Shown: piece after piece, positions 1 to 8,497 of the stretch
Layout of the letters: each line of letters starts with the position of its first letter
Position numbering within the stretch: position 1 is the first letter of the stretch
Assembly (NCBI RefSeq): GCF_000497445.1
Contig: NZ_CM002285.1
Location: 2,060,060-2,099,147, forward strand
Length of the DNA: 39,088 nt
Direction of reading: 5' to 3'
From: Streptomyces roseochromogenus subsp. oscitans DS 12.976
GTDB lineage: Bacteria; Actinomycetota; Actinomycetes; Streptomycetales; Streptomycetaceae
Notes under the pieces: generated by a model
Told to the model about the DNA's origin: nothing
The model's database searches: none
What the model saw: the letters and a program-made list of their open reading frames with translations, nothing else
Position numbers and translations under genes: made by a program

Positions 1-84
1 AGCCCCGGCGCGCAGACCGACATCACGCCCGGCGCGCGGACCGAACCCGCGCCCGGCGTGCAGCTCGAATCCGCGCCCGGCGTG
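1..84 (+). repeat. Degenerate Pro-Gly tandem repeat inside lpdA
   Basis: Repeated units of about 24 to 27 bases around GCGCCCGGCG encode P-G-V/A-x-x-x-x steps. The array runs off the left edge, so its full copy number is unknown. It keeps the reading frame of the reductase. Confidence 0.6.
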
Positions 85-1107
85 TACGACTTCACCGTGC
101 GCTGTGGGATCGTCCTCGCGACCGGCTCGCACCCGCGCACGCTCCCGGGCCTCGCGCCGGACGGGCGCCGCGTGGTGACCAGTGACGACGCGCTGTTCGC
201 GCCGGGGCTGCCGGCGTCCGTCCTGGTGCTGGGCGGGGGCGCGATCGGCGTGGAGTACGCCTCCTTCCACCGGTCCATGGGCGCGGAGGTCACCCTGGTC
301 GAGGCCGCGGACCGGATCGTGCCGCTGGAGGACGCCGAGGTGAGCCGGCATCTGACGCGCGGTCTGAAGAAGCGCGGGATCGATGTCCAGGCGGGCGCGC
401 GGCTACTGGACGCGGAGGTGCTGGAGAACGGCGTACGCGCGCGCCTGCGCACCGTGCGGGGCGAGACCCGCACGGTGGAGGCGGAGCGGCTGCTGGTGGC
501 GGTCGGCAGGGCGCCGGTCACCGAGGGTCTCGGTCTTGTGGCGGCCGGTCTGACGACGGACGAGCGGGGGTTCGTCGTACCGGCCGACTGGAAGCGGCTG
601 GAGACGGCCGTGCCGGGCATCCATGTCGTCGGCGACCTGCTGCCGCCGCCGTCACTGGGCCTGGCGCACGCCTCGTTCGCGGAGGGCCTGCTGGTCGCCG
701 AGACGCTGGCGGGCCTGCCGTCGGCCCCGGTGGACTACGCGGCCGTGCCCCGGGTGACGTACTCCTCGCCGCAGACCGCCTCGGTGGGGCTGAGCGAGAG
801 CGAGGCACGCGCGCGTGGGCGCGAGGTCGAGGTCAACACTATGCCGTTGACCGCCGTGGCCAAGGGGATGGTGCACGGCCAGGGCGGCATGGTGAAGGTC
901 GTCGCGGAGGCCGGCGGCGGGCAGGTGCTCGGCGTGCACCTGGTCGGCCCGCACGTGTCCGAGATGATCGCCGAGAGCCAGCTGATCGTCGGCTGGGACG
1001 CCGAGCCCACGGACGTGGCCCGGCATGTGCACGCGCACCCCACGCTGTCGGAGGCGGTGGGTGAGGTGTTCCTGACCCTCGCGGGACGCGGCCTGCACCA
1101 GCAGTGA
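1..1107 (+). CDS. lpdA: Dihydrolipoamide dehydrogenase, 3' part (5' end outside window)
   Basis: This is the C-terminal three quarters of a class I flavoprotein disulfide reductase, the FAD/NAD enzyme that reoxidises lipoamide in 2-oxoacid dehydrogenase complexes. The frame is open from base 1, so the gene enters from the left. Visible motifs are the FAD-contacting ATGS, an NAD-binding Rossmann motif GGGAIGVEYASF, the second FAD motif with the essential Asp (HVVGDLL), and the dimerisation-domain active site HAHPTLSE, which supplies the His-Glu pair. The redox CxxxxC motif would lie upstream and cannot be seen. Oddly, the stretch before ATGS (bases 1-84) is a run of degenerate Pro-Gly units (SPGAQTD, TPGARTE, APGVQLE, SAPGVYD), which looks like a tandem-repeat expansion in a surface loop. 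Glutathione or mycothione reductase is less likely given the C-terminus. Confidence 0.9.
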   Translation, partial: SPGAQTDITPGARTEPAPGVQLESAPGVYDFTVRCGIVLATGSHPRTLPGLAPDGRRVVTSDDALFAPGLPASVLVLGGGAIGVEYASFHRSMGAEVTLVEAADRIVPLEDAEVSRHLTRGLKKRGIDVQAGARLLDAEVLENGVRARLRTVRGETRTVEAERLLVAVGRAPVTEGLGLVAAGLTTDERGFVVPADWKRLETAVPGIHVVGDLLPPPSLGLAHASFAEGLLVAETLAGLPSAPVDYAAVPRVTYSSPQTASVGLSESEARARGREVEVNTMPLTAVAKGMVHGQGGMVKVVAEAGGGQVLGVHLVGPHVSEMIAESQLIVGWDAEPTDVARHVHAHPTLSEAVGEVFLTLAGRGLHQQ

Positions 1108-1244
1108 GCGCACGGCACGCACCGCTCGCGGCGCGCCCCCGCGCCTGTGTCCGGGCGCCCCCGGTAGCCTCCCCGCCGTATGCTTGACAGTTCACCCTTC
1201 GCGTGCGGGACTTGGAGGGCGAAGCCGGGCGGAACAAGTCGGGG

Positions 1245-2495
1245 GTGAGTCTTCTGCCGGAGCTGCGCTACCCCAGCGTTCCCGAACTGGTCGCCTCCGC
1301 ACAGGCGTTGGCCGCTCAGGAACCCGGGCTGTGTTCGCTCAGGCAGGTGGGCGTCTCGCGCGGGGGAAGACCTCTGCACCTGCTGTCCGTGGGGCACGCC
1401 CGGCGGGCGGTGCTGGTGGTGGCCGGCGCCCACGCCAACGAGCCGACCGGGGGCTCCACCCTGCGGGTGCTGGCCGAACGCGTACTGGCCGAGCGGGAGT
1501 TGCGGATGGACACGTCCTGGCACTTCCTGCTGTGCGCCGATCCGGACGGCGCGAGCCTGCATGTGACGCCGGCGCCGCGCAGTCTGCTCGACTACCACCT
1601 CGGCTTCTACCGGCCGACGGGCGCGGAGCAGCCGGAGTGGTCGCCGTCCGTGCTGCCGCCGGACCGCCTGCCGCCCGAGACCCGGGCGCTGACCGGGCTG
1701 ATCGACGAGCTGCGGCCCTACCTCCAGGTGACGTTGCACGGCACGGATCTCGGCGGCAGCTGGGTGCAGTTGACCAGGGATGTGCCGGGGCTCGCCGAGC
1801 CGTTCGCGAAGTCCGCCGCTCAGCTGCACATCCCGGTGGAGACGGGCGCCTCGGACGCGGCCGGCTGGCCGGCCTCCGGCCCCGGGGTGCATGTCATGCC
1901 CGGCCCGGAGACGGGCGCCGCCTACCCGAGCATGCCGGACGACGCACGGCACAGTACCTGGTACCACGCGCATCGCTACGGCGGTCTGACGGCCGTGGTG
2001 GAGGTGCCGATGTGGGCCAGCGACCTGGTGGACGATCCGGCGCCGCACCCGGCGCCGGCGGCGGCGATTCGGCGGCTGGCGCAGCGGCTGCTGCGGGACG
2101 CGCTGGAGGTGGAGGGGGTGCTCACCGACGCGCTGCCCCGCCTCGACGGCGTGGACGGTCCGCTGCTGCGGGCGGCGCGCTGGGCGCTGGAACTGATCCC
2201 GGGCCTGGCTGAGGACTGGACCCACACCGCGCCCGCGGGTACGACGATGGCGTACGTCGGAAGTGTGGACGCCTTCGGGCGGCGGCTGCCGTTGCGGGCG
2301 GCGGCGATGCTTCTGCGGGTGCTGCGGGAGACGGACGACCGGGCGGCGCCGCGCCTGGAGCGGCTCGTCGCCACCTGGTGCGACGCCTTCGCGGCGCGGT
2401 TCCGGGCCCGCTGGGTGCCGTTGGAGCACCAGGTGGAGCACCAGTCCCGCACGGTGCTGGTGGCGGCGCAGCAGGCCCGGGAGCGGATGGCCTGA
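1245..2495 (+). CDS. M14-family zinc carboxypeptidase-like protein
   Basis: A cytosolic-looking protein of about 416 residues with the zinc-peptidase pattern of family M14. A strand leads into GAHANEPTGG (His-x-x-Glu metal ligands), a later LHGTDLGGSW carries the third metal-binding His, and a late VVEVPMW may hold the general-base Glu. No signal peptide is seen, so it may act on intracellular peptides or peptidoglycan fragments; the substrate is unknown. The frame is also open from a GTG at 1203, but the GTG at 1245 begins the conserved part (SLLPELRYPS) and is preferred, although neither has a strong ribosome site. It follows lpdA by about 140 bases on the same strand. Confidence 0.75.
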   Translation: MSLLPELRYPSVPELVASAQALAAQEPGLCSLRQVGVSRGGRPLHLLSVGHARRAVLVVAGAHANEPTGGSTLRVLAERVLAERELRMDTSWHFLLCADPDGASLHVTPAPRSLLDYHLGFYRPTGAEQPEWSPSVLPPDRLPPETRALTGLIDELRPYLQVTLHGTDLGGSWVQLTRDVPGLAEPFAKSAAQLHIPVETGASDAAGWPASGPGVHVMPGPETGAAYPSMPDDARHSTWYHAHRYGGLTAVVEVPMWASDLVDDPAPHPAPAAAIRRLAQRLLRDALEVEGVLTDALPRLDGVDGPLLRAARWALELIPGLAEDWTHTAPAGTTMAYVGSVDAFGRRLPLRAAAMLLRVLRETDDRAAPRLERLVATWCDAFAARFRARWVPLEHQVEHQSRTVLVAAQQARERMA

Positions 2496-2511
2496 AGCCT
2501 CCGCGCCGACC

Positions 2512-2595
2512 CTGCCGCGCCGCCCGCGTCGCATCACCCGTGCCGCGCCGCCCGCGTCACATCGTGCGTACCGCGCCGCCCGTGCCACTCCGCCC
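2512..2595 (+). repeat. Three tandem 28-base repeats after the M14 gene
   Basis: Three consecutive 28-base units (2512-2539, 2540-2567, 2568-2595) share the core CCGCGCCGCCCGYG followed by a CATC-like tail. The first two units differ at only a few positions and the third is more diverged. The array fills the gap between the M14 gene and the convergent protease-inhibitor gene. No transcript-terminator shape is obvious. Confidence 0.7.
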
Positions 2596-2606
2596 GGCGG
2601 CCGGAA

Positions 2607-3035
2607 TCAGTGTTCCGTGGCGAACACCGCTCCCGTCTGTGCCTCCATCGTGCACTTGTTGGAGTAGGTCTTCTGGTAGTCGATCGGCTGGCCGTTCCAC
2701 TGCCCGTGCGCGTGGACGGTGACGGGGGCGTAGATCATCTGGCAGAAGACCTCCTTCTTCTGCGGGATGCGCGCGATGTCGCCGTTCGCGGCCGCGAGTT
2801 CGCCGCAGGCCTCGGCCGCGCGCGCGTATCCCAGGGGCACCGGGTCGCACAGCAGCAGCGTGCCGTGCCTGTCACCGGACTGGGCGGTCTCACCGCGGAC
2901 GACGGTGAGGTAGAGCCAGTTGTCGGAGAGGGGGAAGCTCGTGCGCGGTGCCGCCTGGGCCGGGGCCGCGGCGAAGAGGCCGGCACAGGCCAGCAGGGCA
3001 CCGGCGGCCGTGGTCACTCGGGTGAGGTACGTCAT
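2607..3035 (-). CDS. Secreted subtilisin inhibitor-like protein (SSI family)
   Basis: A 142-residue exported proteinase inhibitor of the Streptomyces subtilisin inhibitor family. The N-terminus is a signal peptide ending near AQA at about residue 28. The mature part shows the family pattern: LLCDP, CGELAAANGDIARI, the reactive-site loop around CQMIYAPV, the strand HGQWNGQPIDYQKTYSNKC and a C-terminal AVFATEH. By alignment with classical SSI (CPMVYDP), the P1 residue is Met and P1' is Ile, which favours subtilisin-like rather than trypsin-like targets. Four cysteines for two disulfides are present. These inhibitors normally restrain extracellular proteases during development. The gene faces the M14 gene and lies downstream of the FHA gene on the same strand. 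Confidence 0.9.
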   Translation of the reverse strand: MTYLTRVTTAAGALLACAGLFAAAPAQAAPRTSFPLSDNWLYLTVVRGETAQSGDRHGTLLLCDPVPLGYARAAEACGELAAANGDIARIPQKKEVFCQMIYAPVTVHAHGQWNGQPIDYQKTYSNKCTMEAQTGAVFATEH

Positions 3036-3142
3036 GACCGAAGCATCGGCACAGAGGACCGCGTTCCACAGCCCGGATCACCCGATCGGGAGGCACGCGC
3101 GCGTAGGGGAGCGCCCGTTCGAAGGGGACCGGCCGGCGCCCC

Positions 3143-3694
3143 TCAGTTCACGGCGAGCCGGAACGCCGTCCGGCCGAAGGCTACCTGGTCGCCCTCGCGG
3201 ACGACGACCGAGCCGATCACGCGGCGGCCGTTGACCGTGGTGCCGTTGGTGGAGCCGAGGTCCCGCAGGACCCATATGCCGCCCTGGTGGCTCAGTTCGG
3301 CGTGCACACGGGAGACGGTCTCGTGGTTCAGGCGCAGCCCGTTGGCCGGGTCGCGGCCGATGCGCAGCGGGTGGGTGCGCGCGGGGTTCGGCAGCAGCAG
3401 CTTGGGCAACCGCTCGGCCTGCCAGGCCCGGCGCAGTCGTACGGTGAACCCGGAGACGGCCTCGACGGTGCCGAGGACCGCACGGGAGAAACGGTTCTCG
3501 CGGGGCAGGTCGGCCACGAGGGCAGCCAGTTCGTCGCTGCGGCGGGCGGCCAGCGCCAGCTCCATGCGGCGCACGAACGTGTCGTGCGAGAGCCGGCCCA
3601 TGGCGACGCCGTCCCGCAGCACCTGCAGCGCCTTGTCACGCTCCGCGTCGGACAGCCGCGCGGGGTACGTGGAGAACTCGAAAGACGACGTCAC
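3143..3694 (-). CDS. DUF1707 and FHA domain protein
   Basis: A 183-residue soluble protein with two recognisable parts. The N-terminal DUF1707 domain (about residues 12-65) has the typical pattern of LSDAERDKALQVLRDGVAMGRL followed by F..R...A..ARR..EL..LV.DLP, here split by natural variation. The C-terminal forkhead-associated domain (about residues 105-183) has RIGRDPANGLRL, SRVHAEL and DLGSTNGT, which are the phosphothreonine-binding loops. It probably reads Ser/Thr protein-kinase signals, but no kinase gene is adjacent. DUF1707 is a common actinobacterial N-terminal module of unknown role. The gene is divergent from treZ with about 190 bases between the starts. Confidence 0.9.
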   Translation of the reverse strand: MTSSFEFSTYPARLSDAERDKALQVLRDGVAMGRLSHDTFVRRMELALAARRSDELAALVADLPRENRFSRAVLGTVEAVSGFTVRLRRAWQAERLPKLLLPNPARTHPLRIGRDPANGLRLNHETVSRVHAELSHQGGIWVLRDLGSTNGTTVNGRRVIGSVVVREGDQVAFGRTAFRLAVN

Positions 3695-3870
3695 GCTGGT
3701 GATTGTCGGTCAGTGAACCCCGGGTGTCCAGAAAACCGGGAATCGGCGCCGAACCGCGCATACGCCCACGACACCACCGGGAAAGGGCATATTCGAAGGC
3801 GGAATGATCGTCCCGGCGGGCACGATGGGGACGCGGGACATCACGGTGAGCAGACGATCCATCACAGGCG

Positions 3871-3878
3871 AAGGGGAA
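3871..3878 (+). promoter_or_regulatory. Ribosome binding site fixing the treZ start
   Basis: AAGGGGAA lies about 7 bases before the GTG at 3885 and complements the 16S rRNA tail. It favours this GTG over the upstream in-frame ATG at 3804, which has no comparable site. Confidence 0.6.
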
Positions 3879-3884
3879 CCGTCC

Positions 3885-5630
3885 GTGCAGTTCGAGGTGT
3901 GGGCACCGCAGGCAGACCGAGTGACGCTCCATTGCGAGGGCGCCACGCGCGCGTTGGCGCGTGATCCCGCGCGCGCCGGCTGGTGGACGGGGGAGGCGGA
4001 GGCCGAGGACGGAACCCGGTACGGGTTCGCGCTGGACGACGGCCCGGTGCTGCCCGACCCGCGCTCGCGCCGCCAGCCGGACGGCCCGGACGGGCTGAGC
4101 GCGGTCGTGGACCACGGGCGCCACGCGTGGCGTACGCGATGGACGGGGCGGGGGCTGCCGGGTGCCGTGCTGTACGAGCTGCACGTGGGCACGTACACCC
4201 CCGAGGGCACCCTGGACGCGGCGGCCTCCCGGCTGGAGCACCTGGTGGAACTGGGCATCACGCACGTGGAGTTGATGCCGCTGTGTCCGTTCCCGGGGCG
4301 GCGCGGGTGGGGCTACGAGGGAGTGTCGCCGTGGGCGGTGCACGAGCCGTACGGCGGCCCGGAGGCGCTGAAACGCTTCGTCGACCAGGCGCACGAACTC
4401 GGTCTCGGCGTCGTTCTGGACGTCGTGCACAACCACTTGGGCCCGTCCGGCAACCATCTGCCGGCCTTCGGGCCGTACTTCACCGAGACGCACCACACGC
4501 CGTGGGGTACGGCGGTGAACCTGGACGCGCCCGGCTCGGACGAGGTGCGCGCCTACTTCCTCGGCAGCGCGCTGGCATGGCTGCGGGACTACCGGATCGA
4601 CGGGCTGCGGCTGGACGCGGTGCACGCGCTGTACGACACGCGCGCGTGCCACTTCCTGGAGGAGCTGTCGGCGGCCGTGGACGGCCTCGCCGGGGAGCTG
4701 GGCCGGCCGCTGTTCCTCATCGCCGAGTCGGACCTGAACGACCCGCGGATCATCACCCCGCGCGCGGAGCACGGCCTCGGGCTGCACGCGCAGTGGAACG
4801 ACGACTTCCACCACGCCCTGCACACCGCGCTGACCGGCGAGTCGCAGGGCTACTACGCAGACTTCGCCGAGGCTCCCTTCGCCGCCCTCGCCAAGGCGCT
4901 GACCGGCGGCTACTTCCACGACGGCACCTACTCCAGCTTCCGGGGCCGGCACCACGGCCGGCCGCTGGACCGGACGCGGGTGGCCGGGCACCGGCTGCTC
5001 GGCTACAGCCAGACCCATGACCAGGTCGGCAACCGCGCCCAGGGCGACCGGCTCTCCGCCCGGCTCTCCCCGGGGCTGCTGGCCTGCGCGGCGACGCTCA
5101 CGCTGACCTCGCCGTTCACGCCGATGCTGTTCATGGGCGAGGAGTGGGCGGCCGGCACGCCCTGGCAGTTCTTCACCGACCACACCGATCCGGAGCTGGC
5201 CGAGGCGGTACGGCGGGGTCGGCGGCGGGAGTTCGCGGCGCACGGCTGGGCCGAGGAGGACGTACCGGACCCGCAGGACCCGGCGACGCGGGACCGCTCC
5301 GTCCTGGACTGGTCGGAACCGGAACGCGAGCACCACGCGCGCGTGCTCGCCTGGTACCGGCGGCTGATCGCGCTCCGGCACGAGCAGCCCGACCTCACCG
5401 ACCCCGACCTGGCCGACACGAGGGTGGCGTACGACGAGGAGTCCCGCTGGCTCGCCTTCCGGCGCGGTGACGTACGCGTGGCGGTGAACCTCGGCAAGGA
5501 ACCGGCGGCGATCCCCCTGGGCACCCGCCCCGCGCTGGTCCTCGCGGCCTGGGACCCGGTCGACCCCCCGGGCCCCGACGGCCTCCTCCACGTCCCCGGG
5601 GAGTCCTGCGTGATCCTGAGCCAGCCCTGA
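3885..5630 (+). CDS. treZ: Maltooligosyltrehalose trehalohydrolase
   Basis: A GH13 enzyme of about 581 residues that releases trehalose from maltooligosyltrehalose, the second step of the TreY/TreZ route from glycogen. It opens with a CBM48-like N-terminal domain (QFEVWAPQADRV), then the TIM barrel with LYELHVGTYTPEGTL. The barrel carries DVVHNHLG, the nucleophile Asp in GLRLDAVHAL, the acid/base Glu in LIAESDLNDPRI and the transition-state Asp in THDQVGNRAQGDR. A C-terminal beta domain follows. The start chosen is GTG 3885, where homology begins and which follows a good AAGGGG. The partners treY and treX are not in the window. Trehalose is a compatible solute and spore reserve in Streptomyces. 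Confidence 0.93.
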   Translation: MQFEVWAPQADRVTLHCEGATRALARDPARAGWWTGEAEAEDGTRYGFALDDGPVLPDPRSRRQPDGPDGLSAVVDHGRHAWRTRWTGRGLPGAVLYELHVGTYTPEGTLDAAASRLEHLVELGITHVELMPLCPFPGRRGWGYEGVSPWAVHEPYGGPEALKRFVDQAHELGLGVVLDVVHNHLGPSGNHLPAFGPYFTETHHTPWGTAVNLDAPGSDEVRAYFLGSALAWLRDYRIDGLRLDAVHALYDTRACHFLEELSAAVDGLAGELGRPLFLIAESDLNDPRIITPRAEHGLGLHAQWNDDFHHALHTALTGESQGYYADFAEAPFAALAKALTGGYFHDGTYSSFRGRHHGRPLDRTRVAGHRLLGYSQTHDQVGNRAQGDRLSARLSPGLLACAATLTLTSPFTPMLFMGEEWAAGTPWQFFTDHTDPELAEAVRRGRRREFAAHGWAEEDVPDPQDPATRDRSVLDWSEPEREHHARVLAWYRRLIALRHEQPDLTDPDLADTRVAYDEESRWLAFRRGDVRVAVNLGKEPAAIPLGTRPALVLAAWDPVDPPGPDGLLHVPGESCVILSQP

Positions 5631-5713
5631 GCGGAGGCGAAGAAAGGCCCCACAGGCTCCTGACTTCCGGGGCGGCACGGCAGCCCCCTGTCCCCCCGGG
5701 GGGCCGATGCGCT

Positions 5714-5905
5714 GTGGGTGGGCGGCATCCCGATGTCCACGACGGCCACGTTCGGCCGGTGCTCGTCCACTGCGGCGAGCAGCTCGGGTGCCGTCCCGGA
5801 GGTGGCCACCACCTCGCATCCGCGGGCCCCGGGCAGTTCGACCATGCCGTCACGGAGAACGACGGAGTCCTCGGCCAGTACCACACGCGGCTGCCTGTCG
5901 GTCAC
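5714..5905 (-). pseudogene. Truncated response-regulator receiver domain remnant
   Basis: From a GTG at 5905, 64 codons encode the first half of a NarL/LuxR-type receiver: the acidic pair in VVLAEDSVVLRDG, a helix with ELLAAVDEHRPN, and the phosphoacceptor strand VAVVDIGMPPTH. Homology then stops abruptly. The frame continues through low-similarity sequence (SASAPRGDRG...) and on antisense to treZ. The rest of the receiver and the DNA-binding HTH are absent and no partner kinase is nearby, so this is read as a deletion remnant. The break coincides with a C-run/G-run (near 5690-5704) and a GC-rich stretch after treZ. Confidence 0.8.
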
Positions 5906-6050
5906 GGCGCCATGATCGGGCACGCCGACGCGGCCCAGGGCCTGTCCGGCGGATCAGGTCGCAGGACATCGACGGCGCGCCTCATCAGAGCAGGTGAGTG
6001 GGGGCGAAGGGGGTGCCCTCGCGTCTGCGACAGGATCCGCCGCACCGGCC

Positions 6051-6989
6051 CTACGGCTCCTGCTCGTCCTCCTTGAAGTCCGTCAGGCGCTCCAGCAGGA
6101 TCGGCTCCCAGGCGCGCTCCAGCTGGGTGCGCAGGAGGGGCAGGGGGCTGTCGTCGCGGCCGTCCAGGCGGTCGGCGAGGCTGACGACGGTGTCACAGCG
6201 GGCCAGCCAAAGGCCGCGCAGGCAGGGGCGGGGGCCGTAGCCGGCGAGGGTGGCCGCGCGGACCGCCGCGCCGGAGCCGACCGCGAGGACGAGCCCGGCG
6301 ATGTCCTCGGCGGGGTCCCCGAGGGCCGCTCCGGTCCAGTCGAGGACGCCGCGCACCCTGCCGTCGGCGCTGACCACCAGATGCTCGCCCTTGAGGTCGT
6401 GGTGGACGAGGACGGCGGTGCCGGACTGTGCGGCGAGCTGGGCCGCGCCGGGCGGGGTGAGCTGGTGCAGCCGGGCGGCGTCGAACTCGTCGGCGGTGGC
6501 GAGGCGTTCGGCCGCGTGTACGGCCATACGGCGCAGCGCCTCTAGGGAGCGCGGGGCGGTGCGTGGCACGCCGAGCGCCTCGACCTGCCGTACGGGTACC
6601 GCGCGCAGCCCGGTGAGCAGCCCGGCGAGGTCGGCCTCGCCGACGGCCGAGACGTCGTGTTCCTCGGCGCTGCCGCCGGGGATCGCCGTGTCGAGCGTGT
6701 AGCCGAGGCCGGGCGCCCATTCGCCGTGCGCCACACTGGCCGGGACGGCGACGGGGAGGTGCGGCCGTGCCAGGTCGCGCAGGCGCAGTTCGCGGCGCTG
6801 GCGCACGGTGGCCTCGCGGTCGGGGGCGAGCCGCAGCACATGGCGGGTACCGACCCACCACGTGGAGTGCTCACCGCCCTCCCTCACCGGCCGCACATCG
6901 GGTCCCGCGGTGCCGTCGCCGCCCTCCTTGAGCAGCGAACGGACCAGTCTGCGGACGGTGTCCGCGGTGGGTGTCGGTGCCTGGGTCAT
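6051..6989 (-). CDS. Aminoglycoside phosphotransferase (APH) family protein
   Basis: A 312-residue cytosolic kinase-like protein of the APH/choline-kinase fold. The N-lobe carries the nucleotide-binding strands (STWWVGTRHVLRL). The C-lobe has the catalytic loop VLVHHDLKGEHLVV, with the catalytic Asp, and the metal-binding VLDWTGAALGDPAEDIA with its Asp. The usual loop Asn (HGDLxxxN) is His here, a variation seen in some members. The true substrate is unknown; most chromosomal Streptomyces members are not antibiotic-resistance enzymes. The ATG start begins MTQAPTP. The gene lies downstream of the M24 peptidase on the same strand, about 100 bases away. Confidence 0.85.
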   Translation of the reverse strand: MTQAPTPTADTVRRLVRSLLKEGGDGTAGPDVRPVREGGEHSTWWVGTRHVLRLAPDREATVRQRRELRLRDLARPHLPVAVPASVAHGEWAPGLGYTLDTAIPGGSAEEHDVSAVGEADLAGLLTGLRAVPVRQVEALGVPRTAPRSLEALRRMAVHAAERLATADEFDAARLHQLTPPGAAQLAAQSGTAVLVHHDLKGEHLVVSADGRVRGVLDWTGAALGDPAEDIAGLVLAVGSGAAVRAATLAGYGPRPCLRGLWLARCDTVVSLADRLDGRDDSPLPLLRTQLERAWEPILLERLTDFKEDEQEP

Positions 6990-7013
6990 GGGTCACGCGT
7001 CGCCGTTCCGGGA

Positions 7014-7062
7014 TGTCATCGATGTATGTCGACGATGTTGTCGATGTCGTCGAAGAGTCGAA
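7014..7062 (+). repeat. GATGT-rich short repeat before the APH gene
   Basis: The segment contains five closely spaced copies or near copies of ATCGATGT/TCGATGT/ACGATGT/TCGTCGA, alternating with short spacers, in a 49-base block just upstream of the APH-family start. Its base composition (AT-richer) contrasts with the flanks. It may be an operator array or slippage product; no function is known. Confidence 0.45.
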
Positions 7063-7090
7063 GAGGTGTCTCCTGGGTCCGTCCGTGGTC

Positions 7091-8218
7091 TCAGTCCACT
7101 ATCACCATCTCGCGCGTGGTGTTGTTGAGGCGGCGGCCGCCGTCCTCGGTCACCGTGACGATGTCCTCGATACGCACCCCGAAGCGGCCGGGCAGATAGA
7201 TGCCGGGCTCGACGGAGAAGCACATACCGGGCACGAGGGGCTGTTCCTCGCCCTCGATCATGTACGGCGGCTCGTGCGTGGTGACGCCGATGCCGTGCCC
7301 GGTGCGGTGGATGAAGTACGCGCCGTACCCCGCGTCGGTGATCACCGCGCGGGCGGCACGGTCGACCTCCTGGCAGGCCGCGCCGGGCCGTACGGCCTGA
7401 CAGCCGGCCTCCTGGGCTTCGCGCACGATGTCGTGCACCCGGCGCTCCTCGTCGCTCGGCTCGCCCACGTGGACCGTGCGGGTGGTGTCGGAGCCGTAGC
7501 CGTCCTTCAGGCCGCCGAAGTCCAGGACGACCATGTCGCCGTGCTGGATGACGCGGTCGCCGACCTCGTGGTGCGGATTGGCGCCGTTGGGACCCGAGCC
7601 GACGATGGTGAAGTCGACCTGGGAGTGGCCGAAGCGGCGCAGCAGGTCGGCTAGGTCGCGGCCGACGTCGGACTCGCGGCGGCCGGCGAAGGGAACCTTC
7701 CGGATCTCCTCGAACGTTGCGTCGGCAGCGGCTCCGGCCGCTGCGAGGAGTTCGAGTTCCGCCGCGTCCTTGACGGCGCGCAGCATGGGGAGGGCGTCGG
7801 TGAGAGAGGCGTAGGAGGTGTCGGGCAGGGCCCGCTGGAAGCCCAGCAGGTGCATGGCCCAGGTGTTGTCGCTGATGCCGAACCGGCCGCGGCCGTCGAG
7901 GAGGGCGGCGGTGACGGTGTAGGGGTCCTTGCCGTCGGTCCAGTCGCGCAGGGTGAGCGCGGACGCGCCGGTCGCGTGCTCGGCGTCCGGGGCCTCCAGG
8001 GTCGGCACGACGAGCACGGGTTCGTGGCCGGGGGTGAGGAGCAGCACGGTGAGCCGTTCGGTGACCGCGGTGGGCGTGTAGCCGGTGAGCCAGACCATGT
8101 CCGGTCCCGGTGCCACGAGCAGCCCCGCGAGACCGGCGTCGGCCGCGGAGCGCGCGGCACGCTCCATGCGGGCCCTGTAGTCGGCGGCAGTGAAGGGCGC
8201 GGGCGTACTACCGGTCAT
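7091..8218 (-). CDS. Xaa-Pro aminopeptidase/dipeptidase, M24 family
   Basis: A 375-residue creatinase-fold metallopeptidase. The N-terminal domain (to about residue 130) is the creatinase N-domain. The C-terminal pita-bread domain carries all five metal ligands: Asp in VVLDFGG, Asp in SDTTRT, His in HRTGHGIG, Glu in SVEPGIYL and Glu in RIEDIVTV. It should cleave X-Pro bonds in cytosolic peptides with Mn or Co. The start is ATG 8218 (MTGSTPAP), which has CTGGAGG about 6 bases before it. An in-frame extension to 8368 lacks homology. Confidence 0.92.
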   Translation of the reverse strand: MTGSTPAPFTAADYRARMERAARSAADAGLAGLLVAPGPDMVWLTGYTPTAVTERLTVLLLTPGHEPVLVVPTLEAPDAEHATGASALTLRDWTDGKDPYTVTAALLDGRGRFGISDNTWAMHLLGFQRALPDTSYASLTDALPMLRAVKDAAELELLAAAGAAADATFEEIRKVPFAGRRESDVGRDLADLLRRFGHSQVDFTIVGSGPNGANPHHEVGDRVIQHGDMVVLDFGGLKDGYGSDTTRTVHVGEPSDEERRVHDIVREAQEAGCQAVRPGAACQEVDRAARAVITDAGYGAYFIHRTGHGIGVTTHEPPYMIEGEEQPLVPGMCFSVEPGIYLPGRFGVRIEDIVTVTEDGGRRLNNTTREMVIVD

Positions 8219-8497
8219 CCGGGCCTCCAGGCGCGAGTACGGGTGCGAAAACGGGCGAGGGCGTCTCGGGCAGCATCCTGCCCGGGAGGACAGGGTGACG
8301 CGAGCCGATCGCCGGCGTTCCCCGCAGGCTGCGGTCGGCGCGGAAGGGACTCGGCATGGGGCCATCATGGCGCGCGGGGCGGATGGTGACCAACGGGTTT
8401 CCGGGAGTGACCGGCCATCGATTTTCCGGGGTCACTCACCGAGAGGGCAGGCGGTACGGGCCCGGGGTCGGCAGGTATGGGCTCTCGCCGCCCCGGC

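Noticed and set aside
735..2588. Long open frame antisense to the lpdA 3' end and M14 gene
   Set aside because: Arg/Gln/Pro-rich translation without domains; typical shadow of a GC-rich gene on the other strand.
3636..5819. 727-codon frame antisense to treZ
   Set aside because: Translation is compositionally odd and has no recognisable motif; treZ is complete and strongly supported.
6051..6989. Aminoglycoside resistance gene
   Set aside because: Only the broad kinase fold is supported; the sequence does not show the features of a specific resistance enzyme.
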